Part shown: positions 8,009-15,542 of the stretch, piece by piece
Numbering within the stretch: position 1 is the first letter of the stretch
How the letters are laid out: the number at the start of each line of letters is the position of its first letter
Source: Burkholderia ambifaria AMMD
GTDB taxonomy: Bacteria > Pseudomonadota > Gammaproteobacteria > Burkholderiales > Burkholderiaceae
Reading direction: 5' to 3'
DNA: 64,000 nt
Assembly (NCBI RefSeq): GCF_000203915.1
Contig: NC_008391.1
Coordinates: 2,046,001-2,110,000 of the forward strand
The notes under the pieces: model-generated
Told to the model about the DNA's origin: nothing
Seen by the model: only the letters and a program-made list of their open reading frames with translations
The model's database searches: none
Position numbers and translations under genes: made by a program

Positions 8009-9211
8009 ATGTTCAAGCGCTCGAATCGAGTCACGGCAATTGCGTTCGCCTTTGCCTTCATCAGTTGCGCGACTGCAGCGACTGCGGCGGCCGATACCCG
8101 GCTCGAGCGCTGGCGAAGCTATGCCGGAGTAAGTTGGGAGACTCCGAAAGGCGATGGGGATCCCGCGCCGTTCGCAGGCTCGGTCAATGCACCGATTGCC
8201 GGCCTTCATTTCGATGCACGCGGCGCCGCATACGTGAGTACGCCGCGCTTCGTCGCGGCATCGACGCCGGCGACGCTCAGCAGGCTGGATACGCGATCGA
8301 CGACCGGCCCGGCGCGGCTGACGCCATTTCCGTCGATGGAAGGCAATGCCATATCGACCGCGCCTGCCGAGCATTTGCGCAACGTGCTGGGCTTTTACGT
8401 CGACCGCACAAACGATTGGTTATGGGCGCTCGACATGGGGTTCGTTGCCGGCGAATCCGAAGCACCCGCGGGCGCCCAGAAAATCGTGGTGTTCGATCTG
8501 AAGTCGGGACGAATTGTGAAGCGCATCGGCCTCGACGGCGTGGCCGATCGTGCCGGCAGTTTCCTCAACGACATCGTGGTCGACGAACGCAGGCGCATTG
8601 CCTACGTTTCCGACAGTGGCTCGCGCAGTGCGCCCGATAACAAGGTGGGCTTGATTGTTGCCGACTTCGCTTCGGGTACCGCACGGCGTGTGCTGGACAG
8701 GCATCCGGATTTGCAGGTCGAAGCGGGGGTGAAGGTCGTTTCCCATGGCGCTGAAGTATGGCCGGGAAAGCCGCTGCTGATCGGTATCAACGGAATCGCG
8801 CTGTCGCCGGACGGCGCAACGCTGTACTGGACGGTGACGACGGGGACACGCGTACGTTCGGTTCCGACCGCCGTTCTGAGACAGCACGGTTCGACGGATG
8901 CCGAGATTGCCGCGGAGATTCGTGATCTTGGCGCCGTTGGCAGCAATACGGACGGCATGGTGACGGATTCGCGGGGCGCGCTCTACATTACCGACGTCAC
9001 GCATAACGGCATTGTGAAGTACGAACCGCGCACGGGGGCGATGTCGTTGATCGCATCTGACGATGGCGTGCATTGGCCGGATACGCCGGCGGTGCTGCCG
9101 AATGGCGATCTGGTCTTTACGGCTAGTGCGCTGAATGATCACGTCGCGGGGCGGGTCGCCAGTGGGCACGAGCGCTACGAGTTGTGGCGGATGTCGATTG
9201 GGGGCAAGTGA
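8009..9211 (+). CDS. Secreted major-royal-jelly/yellow-type beta-propeller protein
   Basis: A 400-residue protein with a Sec signal peptide ending near residue 29 (FAFISCATAATAAADT). The body has the MRJP/yellow pattern: LPG-like opening, an ALDMGFV strand, FLNDIVVDERRRIAYVSDSG, and repeats of about 45-60 residues ending with GDLVFTASALNDHV. Bacterial members are secreted six-bladed propellers related to SMP-30/gluconolactonases. It is the last gene of the run starting at 5244. The ligand or reaction is not known. Confidence 0.8.
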   Translation: MFKRSNRVTAIAFAFAFISCATAATAAADTRLERWRSYAGVSWETPKGDGDPAPFAGSVNAPIAGLHFDARGAAYVSTPRFVAASTPATLSRLDTRSTTGPARLTPFPSMEGNAISTAPAEHLRNVLGFYVDRTNDWLWALDMGFVAGESEAPAGAQKIVVFDLKSGRIVKRIGLDGVADRAGSFLNDIVVDERRRIAYVSDSGSRSAPDNKVGLIVADFASGTARRVLDRHPDLQVEAGVKVVSHGAEVWPGKPLLIGINGIALSPDGATLYWTVTTGTRVRSVPTAVLRQHGSTDAEIAAEIRDLGAVGSNTDGMVTDSRGALYITDVTHNGIVKYEPRTGAMSLIASDDGVHWPDTPAVLPNGDLVFTASALNDHVAGRVASGHERYELWRMSIGGK

Positions 9212-9603
9212 TTGAAAATCGGTGGTGCGTGTGTATCGGTCGATAGATGGTTTATAGCCTGCCGGGAATGTAACCGCGTATGGGCTTGTGGTGTTGGCTC
9301 TTGGCAGGAGGGCGATGGGGACCGAAAACCTCAGACTTGAGCAACCCGAAAGTGACTTGCAGATGCCCGCATCATCGCCGCGAGTGAATGTATCATCGCC
9401 GAATGGGCTGAATTCTTCGCGCTGAAGATCATTCAACCTTCTTCGCTTACGGGTCATACTCAGTGCTCTGGGCTGCACCGGAATCGGCGTGAACCGTCTA
9501 GATCAAATATTCGTTCAATTATCGATGCTCGTAGGTTCAGGTATCGTGCTGGCATTCGCTTTCGAGGGAATCGCTTCCTTAGCTTATTCCCGATTTCCAG
9601 TCG
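9212..9603. other. Intergenic stretch at the left boundary of a lower-GC segment
   Basis: No supported gene is seen. A possible 64-codon frame at 9489 encodes a hydrophobic segment but has no ribosome site. GC content begins to drop here relative to the genes on the left. Confidence 0.4.
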
Positions 9604-10224
9604 ATGATGCACGTGCCTGCTTCCTCGGACTCGTCTGCCATGAAATTGCAAACCATCATGCCGATTCAATGCTTTGCGAGTAACGGTCTTCGAACCGAGC
9701 GCCTGATTCTGTCCCGCGCTCGCCGGAATGATGCAAGCGATTTGCTCAGATACTACAGCGAGAATCGACATCATCTCGAACCGTGGAATCCGTCAAGGTC
9801 CGAGAATTTTTACACAGTAGTCGAAATTGAGAAGCGGCTGTGTGATATGGAAACTCAAATGCAGGAAGGTAATGCGTTACACATATTGATACGTCGTTCC
9901 GAAAGTGCTGCGCTTGTCGGGGAGTGTAGTTTCACCAATATTGTTCGCGGGCCATTCCAAGCATGTCATTTAGGATTCTCGGTAGCTGCTGACGAAGAAG
10001 GTAATGGATTGATGTACGAAGCCTTGTCGAAAGCAATTGAATTCACCTTTGATGTATGTGGTTTGCATCGCATAATGGCGAACTATAAACCTGAAAATTC
10101 CCGAAGTGCTCGACTATTGGAACGATTGGGATTCGAAGTGGAAGGGCGTGCTCGGGCATATCTCAAGATAAATGGTCAGTGGGCCGATCACATTCTCACG
10201 TCTCGTATTAGTGAACTCGACTGA
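9604..10224 (+). CDS. RimJ/RimL-type GNAT N-acetyltransferase
   Basis: About 206 residues from the first ATG; in-frame ATGs at 9640 and 9658 are also possible and the last gives the usual RimJ-like N-terminus. It matches RimJ (N-terminal acetylation of ribosomal protein S5) in RLILSRARRNDASDLLRYY, YSENRHHLEPWNP, SFTNIVRGPFQACHLGFSV, GLMYEALSKAI and HRIMANYKPENSRSARLLERLGF. Codon usage is more AT-rich than that of the flanking core genes, so it was probably acquired with the island. The host's own RimJ is expected elsewhere, and the target of this copy may be a small molecule or another protein. Confidence 0.85.
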   Translation: MMHVPASSDSSAMKLQTIMPIQCFASNGLRTERLILSRARRNDASDLLRYYSENRHHLEPWNPSRSENFYTVVEIEKRLCDMETQMQEGNALHILIRRSESAALVGECSFTNIVRGPFQACHLGFSVAADEEGNGLMYEALSKAIEFTFDVCGLHRIMANYKPENSRSARLLERLGFEVEGRARAYLKINGQWADHILTSRISELD

Positions 10225-10246
10225 TTGGGTATCTATTTGTGTCGAA

Positions 10247-10642
10247 TTATCTGCGTCGCGTAATGGATGACGACGTTGGTGTTGTGACGTGCGTAATTGT
10301 GCGCGACTTTGGAGGTTGATTTGTGCATGCATGGCTGATTAGTGGTTGAGTCGATTTAATTAAGGGGTGGTCGGATGCGTCATATTTTTGATCGGCTGGT
10401 GAGATTGTATAGAATTTGATTGAATGCTCGGTGTGCTGAATTCGTGAATCGATGTGTCGATTGTTTTTTTGATCTGTACAGCAAGCGAATCTTGACGTGC
10501 TTGCGTTCCGGGACATGCTGCTGATTTCCTTTTCTTCAGCGAGATAGTCCGACATGAAATCCGAGCTGGTTCTGGAAAAAAGCCATTCCTCTTCGCTGGC
10601 GCAGTTGTACGTCTGATTGTCGTTCGAGACGATCTCGGACAT
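10247..10642 (-). pseudogene. Possible truncated gene, N-terminal remnant
   Basis: A minus-strand frame from 10642. Its first 50 or so codons (MSEIVSNDNQTYNCASEEEW...) have a G/C-rich third position and acidic, protein-like composition. From about 10500 onward the frame becomes AT-rich and low-complexity. This looks like the start of a real gene whose remainder was lost and read-through added. The family is not recognised. Confidence 0.3.
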
Positions 10643-10655
10643 CAGTTCGACGATG

Positions 10656-11030
10656 ATCAGTTACGTACCGGCTACTTACGCTCGAAGTCACGGGCTCCGC
10701 TGCGCTACTCGGCTTGACGAGGGCATCACGCCAGTTCGGCGCGGTCGCGGGCGGTGCCGCGGTTGAGCAGGTTTTCCGGCCGCACGCTCATCTTTTTGGC
10801 CGAAGCCGGCAGCGCGCTGGCCGTGTCGTCGCGTGCGGCCGAGCTTTTCTTCATCGCCCTGTTCCAGGGCATGTACCGAGTGTCCATGATGTCCGACGTG
10901 CCGGAAATGGTCGGACACGAGGGGCAGCATCGCTTCAACGCGATCTTGGGCGCGACCGACGGCGTGTCGGTGGTCGGCGGCAGCCTGCTCGCATCGATGA
11001 TTACGAAGACGATTTTTCCCTTAATTTCCA
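10656..11030 (+). pseudogene. Decayed coding remnant, unknown family
   Basis: An isolated GC-rich patch inside AT-rich DNA. Coding-like third positions run in one plus frame up to about 10760 (TGSAALLGLTRASRQFG), then in another frame to about 11025 (ELFFIALFQGMYRVSMMSDV, then TDGVSVVGGSLLASMITKT). The frame change suggests a frameshift, and both ends fade out. The glycine/alanine-rich hydrophobic parts hint at a membrane-inserting protein, but I do not recognise it. Confidence 0.35.
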
Positions 11031-11317
11031 TGCCCAAGGACTTCTTTTTTGAGGTGACAACGATGGTGTTCTTCTCAGAAATAGTGGGTTCTCGGAAAAG
11101 ATGCCCGCAGTCTCAATATGTTGTCTTGACTAAGAAGTGACGCGCCCTGGGGTATTGTGGCTGCAGTTTTTGGAGCCCTCGTTTCTGCCTACCGCCGATA
11201 ACTTCCAGCCCCGGCGAACCATTCTCGTTGCTTTCTGTGGCTTTCGTTTGTATTTCTATTTGGGGGTTCGTAATGAAGCAGGAAGTCGCTGTGCTGAATT
11301 TAGACTCAAACGCGCTA
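11031..11317. other. AT-rich spacer before the threonine leader promoter
   Basis: No gene is supported. Short frames on both strands have random composition. The stretch separates the decayed patch from the strong promoter at 11318. Confidence 0.45.
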
Positions 11318-11346
11318 TTGACAGACGTTAACAGGTTGCCTAGATT
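11318..11346 (+). promoter_or_regulatory. Strong sigma-70 promoter of the ThrRS attenuator transcript
   Basis: Consensus TTGACA at 11318-11323, a 17-base spacer, then TAGATT at 11341-11346. The expected start site is six to seven bases further on, at or next to the A of the leader ATG at 11353. The leader peptide would then be translated from a leaderless RNA, which agrees with the absence of any Shine-Dalgarno sequence before that ATG. Confidence 0.75.
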
Positions 11347-11352
11347 AGTCAC

Positions 11353-11433
11353 ATGAACGCACTTTTCGTTACGACTACCACGACCACCACCACGACCGCC
11401 AATGGCGGGCCGGGGGGAGGTTGCACGTCGTAA
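11353..11433 (+). CDS. Threonine-rich attenuator leader peptide
   Basis: A 26-codon frame, ATG to TAA. It encodes MNALFV, nine consecutive threonines (11371-11397, mostly ACC/ACG), then ANGGPGGGCTS. This is the architecture of the enterobacterial thrL leader, where ribosome stalling at Thr codons controls a downstream terminator. It is followed by an intrinsic terminator at 11457-11487 and then a threonyl-tRNA synthetase paralogue. When charged tRNA-Thr is scarce the ribosome should stall. The segment GGCGGG (11404-11409) could then pair with CCCGCC (11460-11465) and break the terminator stem. No ribosome site precedes the ATG, so initiation is probably leaderless. Confidence 0.85.
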   Translation: MNALFVTTTTTTTTTANGGPGGGCTS

Positions 11434-11456
11434 GTCAGTGCCTCAAACCATCCCCA

Positions 11457-11487
11457 AGCCCCGCCGGAAACGGACGGGGCTTTTTTT
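11457..11487 (+). terminator. Attenuator terminator ahead of the ThrRS paralogue
   Basis: Stem AGCCCCG (11457-11463) with CGGGGCT (11475-11481), an inner CCG/CGG pair around GAAA, and a run of seven T at 11481-11487. It lies 23 bases after the leader stop and 38 bases before the ThrRS start codon. Upstream CCCGCC can alternatively pair with GGCGGG inside the leader. Confidence 0.85.
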
Positions 11488-11524
11488 ATGCTCCGTTCGA
11501 CCGGTACCAACGTCAACGGAGAAC

Positions 11525-12736
11525 ATGATGGACGATTTCGATCACCGCGTGCTCGGCAACAAACTCGATCTTTTTCATCAGCAGGATGAAAGTCCGGGCG
11601 CCATCTTCTGGCATCCACGCGGGATGGTCCTTTATCGGGTTGTCGAGGAATATATTCGGGTCCGGATGCGTCAGGCCGCCTTTGCTGAAGTGCGGACTCC
11701 TCAGATCGTGTCGCGCGATCTTTGGGAACAGAGCGGTCACTGGGAGAAATTCGGGCGAAACATGTTTTCTCTCGAAAGTGACAATAACCCGTACTGTCTC
11801 AAACCGATGAGTTGTCCGTGCCATGTGCAGATTTTCAAAAAAGGCAGTCGGTCGTACCGCGATCTCCCGATCCGATATTCCGAATTTGGGGCCGTCCATC
11901 GGGCCGAACCATCCGGGGCGCTACATGGCCTCATGCGTGCCCGTGCGTTTACGCAGGACGACGCTCATGTGCTTTGCATGCCGGATCAGGTCGAGATTGA
12001 AGTCGCACGATTTTGCGTATTGCTGAAGACGATCTACGCAGACTTCGGATTCGGCGAATTCGATGTGGCTTTGTCGACGAGGCCGGCGGTTCGCGCGGGT
12101 GACGATGCGGTCTGGGATCGCTCGGAAGCGATGCTGGCATCCGCTGCGCGGGCAGCGGGTCTGGATTTCGCGATCCAGGCGGGAGAAGGGGCGTTCTACG
12201 GCCCCAAGCTCGAATTTCATCTGTTCGACCGTCAAGGGCGGAAGTGGCAGTGCGGGACGATCCAGCTCGATTTCGTATTGCCGGAGCGGCTCGGTGCGGC
12301 ATATGTTGCGGAGGACGGTGCGAAGGCGACGCCCGTCATGTTGCACCACGCAGTGCTGGGAAGCCTCGAACGGTTTATCGGGATTCTTCTCGAACACTAC
12401 GAGGGATGGTTGCCCACTTGGCTGGCACCGGACCAGATCGTCGTTGCGAACATTGGGAAGGATGACCGCGCATTCGCCGACAACACGGCGTTCGCCTTCG
12501 AAGACATCGGCTGTCGGGTGCTGCGCGATTTCCGTGCCGAACGCCTGCCGCGCAAGATCTTCGATGCAAGGGAACTGGCCGCGCCGATTGTCGCGATAGC
12601 AGGACGCAAAGAGGCGCTGGCTGGCGAAGTGTCGTTACGATTGAGAGATGGGGAGCAGCACGTGCTGACGATCAACGATGCACTCGCGTACCTGAAGCAG
12701 CACGCGTGCGTCCCGTCTGCGACGCGGGTGTTCTGA
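11525..12736 (+). CDS. Truncated threonyl-tRNA synthetase paralogue (no TGS/editing domains)
   Basis: A 403-residue class II ThrRS that begins where the E. coli enzyme's catalytic domain begins (DHRVLGNKLDLFHQQDESPG); the N-terminal TGS and editing domains, about 240 residues, are absent. The active site looks intact: zinc ligands C97 (KPMSCPCH), H148 (FTQDDAHVLC) and H274 (VMLHHAVLG), motif 2 Arg126 (HRAEPSG) and motif 3 Arg283 (LERFIG). Tyr225 lies in GEGAFYGPK. The anticodon-binding domain follows from about residue 300. Differences at the pocket include Gly to Cys at 99 and Asn to Ala at 127. The ATG at 11525 has ACGGAG upstream. It sits behind a threonine attenuator next to a biosynthetic cluster, as expected of a self-resistance synthetase. 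A role in supplying Thr-tRNA to biosynthesis is the alternative. Confidence 0.92.
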   Translation: MMDDFDHRVLGNKLDLFHQQDESPGAIFWHPRGMVLYRVVEEYIRVRMRQAAFAEVRTPQIVSRDLWEQSGHWEKFGRNMFSLESDNNPYCLKPMSCPCHVQIFKKGSRSYRDLPIRYSEFGAVHRAEPSGALHGLMRARAFTQDDAHVLCMPDQVEIEVARFCVLLKTIYADFGFGEFDVALSTRPAVRAGDDAVWDRSEAMLASAARAAGLDFAIQAGEGAFYGPKLEFHLFDRQGRKWQCGTIQLDFVLPERLGAAYVAEDGAKATPVMLHHAVLGSLERFIGILLEHYEGWLPTWLAPDQIVVANIGKDDRAFADNTAFAFEDIGCRVLRDFRAERLPRKIFDARELAAPIVAIAGRKEALAGEVSLRLRDGEQHVLTINDALAYLKQHACVPSATRVF

Positions 12737-12739
12737 TTT

Positions 12740-12757
12740 GAAAACAGCAATGTTTTC
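12740..12757 (+). repeat. Palindrome after the ThrRS gene
   Basis: GAAAACA-GCAA-TGTTTTC, a perfect 7-4-7 inverted repeat starting four bases after the ThrRS stop and about 85 bases before the luxR-type gene. It has no T-tract, so it is a weak terminator at best and could be an operator for the regulator gene. Confidence 0.4.
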
Positions 12758-12842
12758 GGCGACCGCAGGCGGATAGAGGGCGCATGGCGGATCAGTCGAT
12801 TCAATCAACAACCACAATTCAATAAGTAATTCTAATAAAATC

Positions 12843-13619
12843 ATGAGAGAAGCCAGTGAGCAAGTAATTCAATGGGCCGAGGGTTATCGTAAGTCTGCGC
12901 CGTATCGGTGCAGCGAACGGGTGTTTGAGATGGTGTTCGAGATTGGCAGTTGCACATGCATGGACGAACTGGGCCGGATGCTGATCGACATCGGCCACCT
13001 CGCGGGCTTCGACCATGTTTGTTACCAAGAGTATCGGATGAGCGGCGGGACACTGAAGAATTGCCGCACGCTGTCGAACTACCCAGAGGCGTGGCTATCC
13101 CTCTATCGAGATCGGGCTTATCTGACGATCGATCCGATTGCGCAGCACGCGCTATCGTCGTTGATGCCGCTGATCTGGGGCGACCGCATATTCGCGACAA
13201 CCGAACAGCGCGAATTTCGAGACGAAGGCCGCATATATGGGTTAAACGACGGGGTGTCGTTTCCGGCGCATAGCCGGCATGGCGACGTGGCATGCGTGAG
13301 CTTTGTTCGACAGGCGCGGGCGTTGGACGACGGCGACATGCCCTGCGACGTCCCATCATGGGGTGCCCTTGTCGCGAATCTCATGCTTGATGCGTGCCGC
13401 AGGCTGGAGGCGGTGCAATCCGATGCACCGTGCCTCAGTACGCGTGAGCTCGAAATCCTCAAATGGGTTGCTGAAGGAAAGTCGACTTGGGATATTTCGC
13501 GCATTGTGTCGCTGACCGAGCACGGCGTACTCCATCACATCCGGAGCATCATGAAGAAGTTCGACGTGCCGACGCGTCGGCAAGCCGTACTTATGGCGTC
13601 CAGATTTGGTTTGTTGTAA
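12843..13619 (+). CDS. LuxR-type quorum-sensing transcriptional regulator
   Basis: 258 residues. The N-terminal autoinducer-binding domain carries the usual signature spacing in YPEAWLSLYRDRAYLTIDPIA (Trp, Tyr, Asp-Pro), then PLIWGD and a later glycine (DGVSFPAHSRHGDVACVSF). The C-terminal GerE/LuxR helix-turn-helix is CLSTRELEILKWVAEGKSTWD and onward. No luxI-type acyl-homoserine-lactone synthase is in the window, so it is a solo locally or responds to a signal made elsewhere. It lies just upstream of the eight-gene cluster, with a 20-bp palindrome in between. It is most likely the cluster's activator. The start has no clear Shine-Dalgarno sequence. Confidence 0.9.
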   Translation: MREASEQVIQWAEGYRKSAPYRCSERVFEMVFEIGSCTCMDELGRMLIDIGHLAGFDHVCYQEYRMSGGTLKNCRTLSNYPEAWLSLYRDRAYLTIDPIAQHALSSLMPLIWGDRIFATTEQREFRDEGRIYGLNDGVSFPAHSRHGDVACVSFVRQARALDDGDMPCDVPSWGALVANLMLDACRRLEAVQSDAPCLSTRELEILKWVAEGKSTWDISRIVSLTEHGVLHHIRSIMKKFDVPTRRQAVLMASRFGLL

Positions 13620-13686
13620 TTGCCTGGTTGCGCGAGGCGGATCAGAGACGTGTTCGTACCGATCCGTCTCGCCACGTCGGCAAGGG

Positions 13687-13706
13687 CACTACAAGTCTTT
13701 GTAGTG
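13687..13706 (+). promoter_or_regulatory. Lux-box-like operator
   Basis: CACTACAAGTCTTTGTAGTG, a perfect 20-bp palindrome (8-4-8). It lies 68 bases after the luxR-type stop and 134 bases before the first gene of the cluster. Length, symmetry and position fit a LuxR-family binding site, although it is not the canonical ACCTG/CAGGT sequence. Confidence 0.65.
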
Positions 13707-13839
13707 TGAGACCGCATCGAAAATCGGCAAAGTGGTATCGACGCAAGCGACCAGATCAAATTCTGATCGTCCAATCGGCGGCTGGTACGGACCTGCGGTA
13801 CCGGCCCATCACAATCGCGATGGTAGATGAGGTGAACGC

Positions 13840-14616
13840 ATGGCTGATGTTTGTGAAGCAATCCTGAGCCCGGTCGTTGATGGGGAAATCGATGCAATGT
13901 TGATCGAACTGCAGGCAGGCCTCGACGATCATCCATTCCGGCACGTGTCGTCGCGCGCAGCGCTAGAAAAAATCTTCCCGCACTACCTAGCGATGTCGCA
14001 GGCGTTTCCCTACCTGCAGGCCGGTGCGCAAGCTAACGCTGTTCTTGAGGCCATTAAGTCGAATCGGCCGATGACGCGGGACGTCGAAATCACGAGCGTG
14101 GTGGGAAATTTTCTCTGCTGGGACGAGACGGGCGGCGCATACGTCATCGAACGATACGGTAAGCAGGGGTTGCATAGCATTCTGGATACCGGCAAATGGT
14201 TTCATGCCAGCCTCCTGAAAAACGACATCGAGACGCTGACTGGACACGTCGCAACCCCGGATTTCAGCGCACCGACGGGGCCGTATCTGACGAAACTGCT
14301 CGCAGGGCTTGGAGCGCCATCCGCGCTTGAGCGGTGCGCGAACATGGTGGCGTTCGAATTGCACGCGAATTCGATGATCGACGCGCTCTGGGAATCGACG
14401 AGCCGCTGTTATGGCGTCGACCGCCAAGGGCTCGTCTATTTTCAATGCCACGTTGGTGGCGACGATCCCGCCGAGGCGTATCACGTCGAGATGACGAGGA
14501 GGATGATTCAGCTCATCGTCGGTGACGAGGACATCCCGAGATTCGCCGAGCGCGTTGCGCAGGCGGTGTCCGACAACATTTCCTGGTGTGCGGCACTCGT
14601 GTCCTTGGCTAAATGA
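13840..14616 (+). CDS. Heme-oxygenase-like (HDO/TenA-fold) iron oxidase, probable
   Basis: 258 residues, all-helical and soluble. Features typical of the heme-oxygenase-like diiron oxidase/oxygenase superfamily are an acidic-glycine stretch (LCWDETGGAYVIERYG, residues 92-107), FELHANSMI (E173, H175) and HVGGDDPAEAYHVEMT (H204, E212, H215). Relatives include UndA, SznF and BesC, which oxidatively fragments chlorinated lysine to an allylglycine plus formaldehyde and ammonia. The start has GAGGTG upstream. Its stop overlaps the desaturase start by four bases (ATGA). Exact ligand assignment needs a structural model; a non-catalytic TenA-like protein is the alternative. Confidence 0.6.
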   Translation: MADVCEAILSPVVDGEIDAMLIELQAGLDDHPFRHVSSRAALEKIFPHYLAMSQAFPYLQAGAQANAVLEAIKSNRPMTRDVEITSVVGNFLCWDETGGAYVIERYGKQGLHSILDTGKWFHASLLKNDIETLTGHVATPDFSAPTGPYLTKLLAGLGAPSALERCANMVAFELHANSMIDALWESTSRCYGVDRQGLVYFQCHVGGDDPAEAYHVEMTRRMIQLIVGDEDIPRFAERVAQAVSDNISWCAALVSLAK

Positions 14617-15542
14617 ACATGAGAGACGAACTCGATTCCGATCCCGTATTGCTCGAGATCGATGCATATCGTTCGCAGCGTCGCGGACGCCGAGATGCGG
14701 TTGCGATCGCGAAGGTCATCGGCGCGACAGCGATGTTCGGTTTGCTGGCATGGCTGGCGTGCCGGGCCGGCAACGCCATTGCCCGTGTCGTCCTGGTGGT
14801 TGCCGCGGGGTTCGTATTGAGCGGGTTCCTGAACCTCGCGCATGAATGCCTGCATCGAAGCTTCGTGGGGGGGAACGCCGTCAACGCGATCGTCGGCAAT
14901 CTCGCCGCGAATGTCCTGTTCGTGAACTACACGGCCTATACAGACAAGCATCTGAAACATCACCGGTGCCTGGCGACGGACGGCGACACGGAATCGGTTG
15001 CCCGCTTCGACACCTTGTATGCCTACGCTGCTGCGATGACCGGTGTCGGCTTTCTCGTTGCGAACCTGCGCCTGAACGCGTGCCTGATCGGAGGAGATGC
15101 TCCGTCCTATCTCGCGACCACGCGCCGGAAATCGCGTGCGCGCCGCGAAGCGCTTTGCATCGCCGCATGGTTGCTCGTCATCGTCGCGGCAACCGGGGCT
15201 TGGCCGTCGGCACTGGTCACGGCTTATATCGGTCCGGTGTTTTTCGCTTACTTTTGGTTGATGTTCTTCGGACTGCCGGAGCATTACGGCTGCGAACCGG
15301 TGCAACCGCGCTACCTGGCATCGCGGACAACGATGAGCAACGGTATCGTTCGGTTCTTCATGTGGAATGCGAATTTTCATACCGAACATCATCGCTATCC
15401 GGGGGCGCCGGCACCGTTGCTGGCCAAAATCGCCGAGCGTCCGGATGCCGGCATGCATCGTGAATCGTCTTATCTGAAATGGCACTGGCGCGTTTGCCGG
15501 GAACTTCTCCAACGTCGGGAGCACGGGGCAACTCATGGCTAA
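14613..15542 (+). CDS. Membrane fatty-acid-desaturase-family enzyme
   Basis: 309 residues with about four hydrophobic segments. It has the full histidine set of membrane diiron desaturases/hydroxylases: HECLH (77-81), HLKHH (113-117), HTEHH (256-260) plus His224 in LPEHYGC. These enzymes insert double or triple bonds, or hydroxylate, using O2. It is encoded between an HDO-like oxidase and an ATP-grasp ligase, with four- and eight-base overlaps, rather than near lipid genes. The desaturase-like RtxC of rhizobitoxine biosynthesis is a precedent for action on a free amino acid. Whether this one desaturates, hydroxylates or does something else is open. Confidence 0.85.
   Translation: MNMRDELDSDPVLLEIDAYRSQRRGRRDAVAIAKVIGATAMFGLLAWLACRAGNAIARVVLVVAAGFVLSGFLNLAHECLHRSFVGGNAVNAIVGNLAANVLFVNYTAYTDKHLKHHRCLATDGDTESVARFDTLYAYAAAMTGVGFLVANLRLNACLIGGDAPSYLATTRRKSRARREALCIAAWLLVIVAATGAWPSALVTAYIGPVFFAYFWLMFFGLPEHYGCEPVQPRYLASRTTMSNGIVRFFMWNANFHTEHHRYPGAPAPLLAKIAERPDAGMHRESSYLKWHWRVCRELLQRREHGATHG

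Noticed and set aside
9489..9683. A 64-residue hydrophobic small protein
   Set aside because: No Shine-Dalgarno sequence and it overlaps the acetyltransferase start region; unsupported.
11353..11487. Ordinary thrL of a threonine biosynthesis operon
   Set aside because: The downstream gene is a ThrRS paralogue followed by a LuxR regulator; no thrA, thrB or thrC is present.
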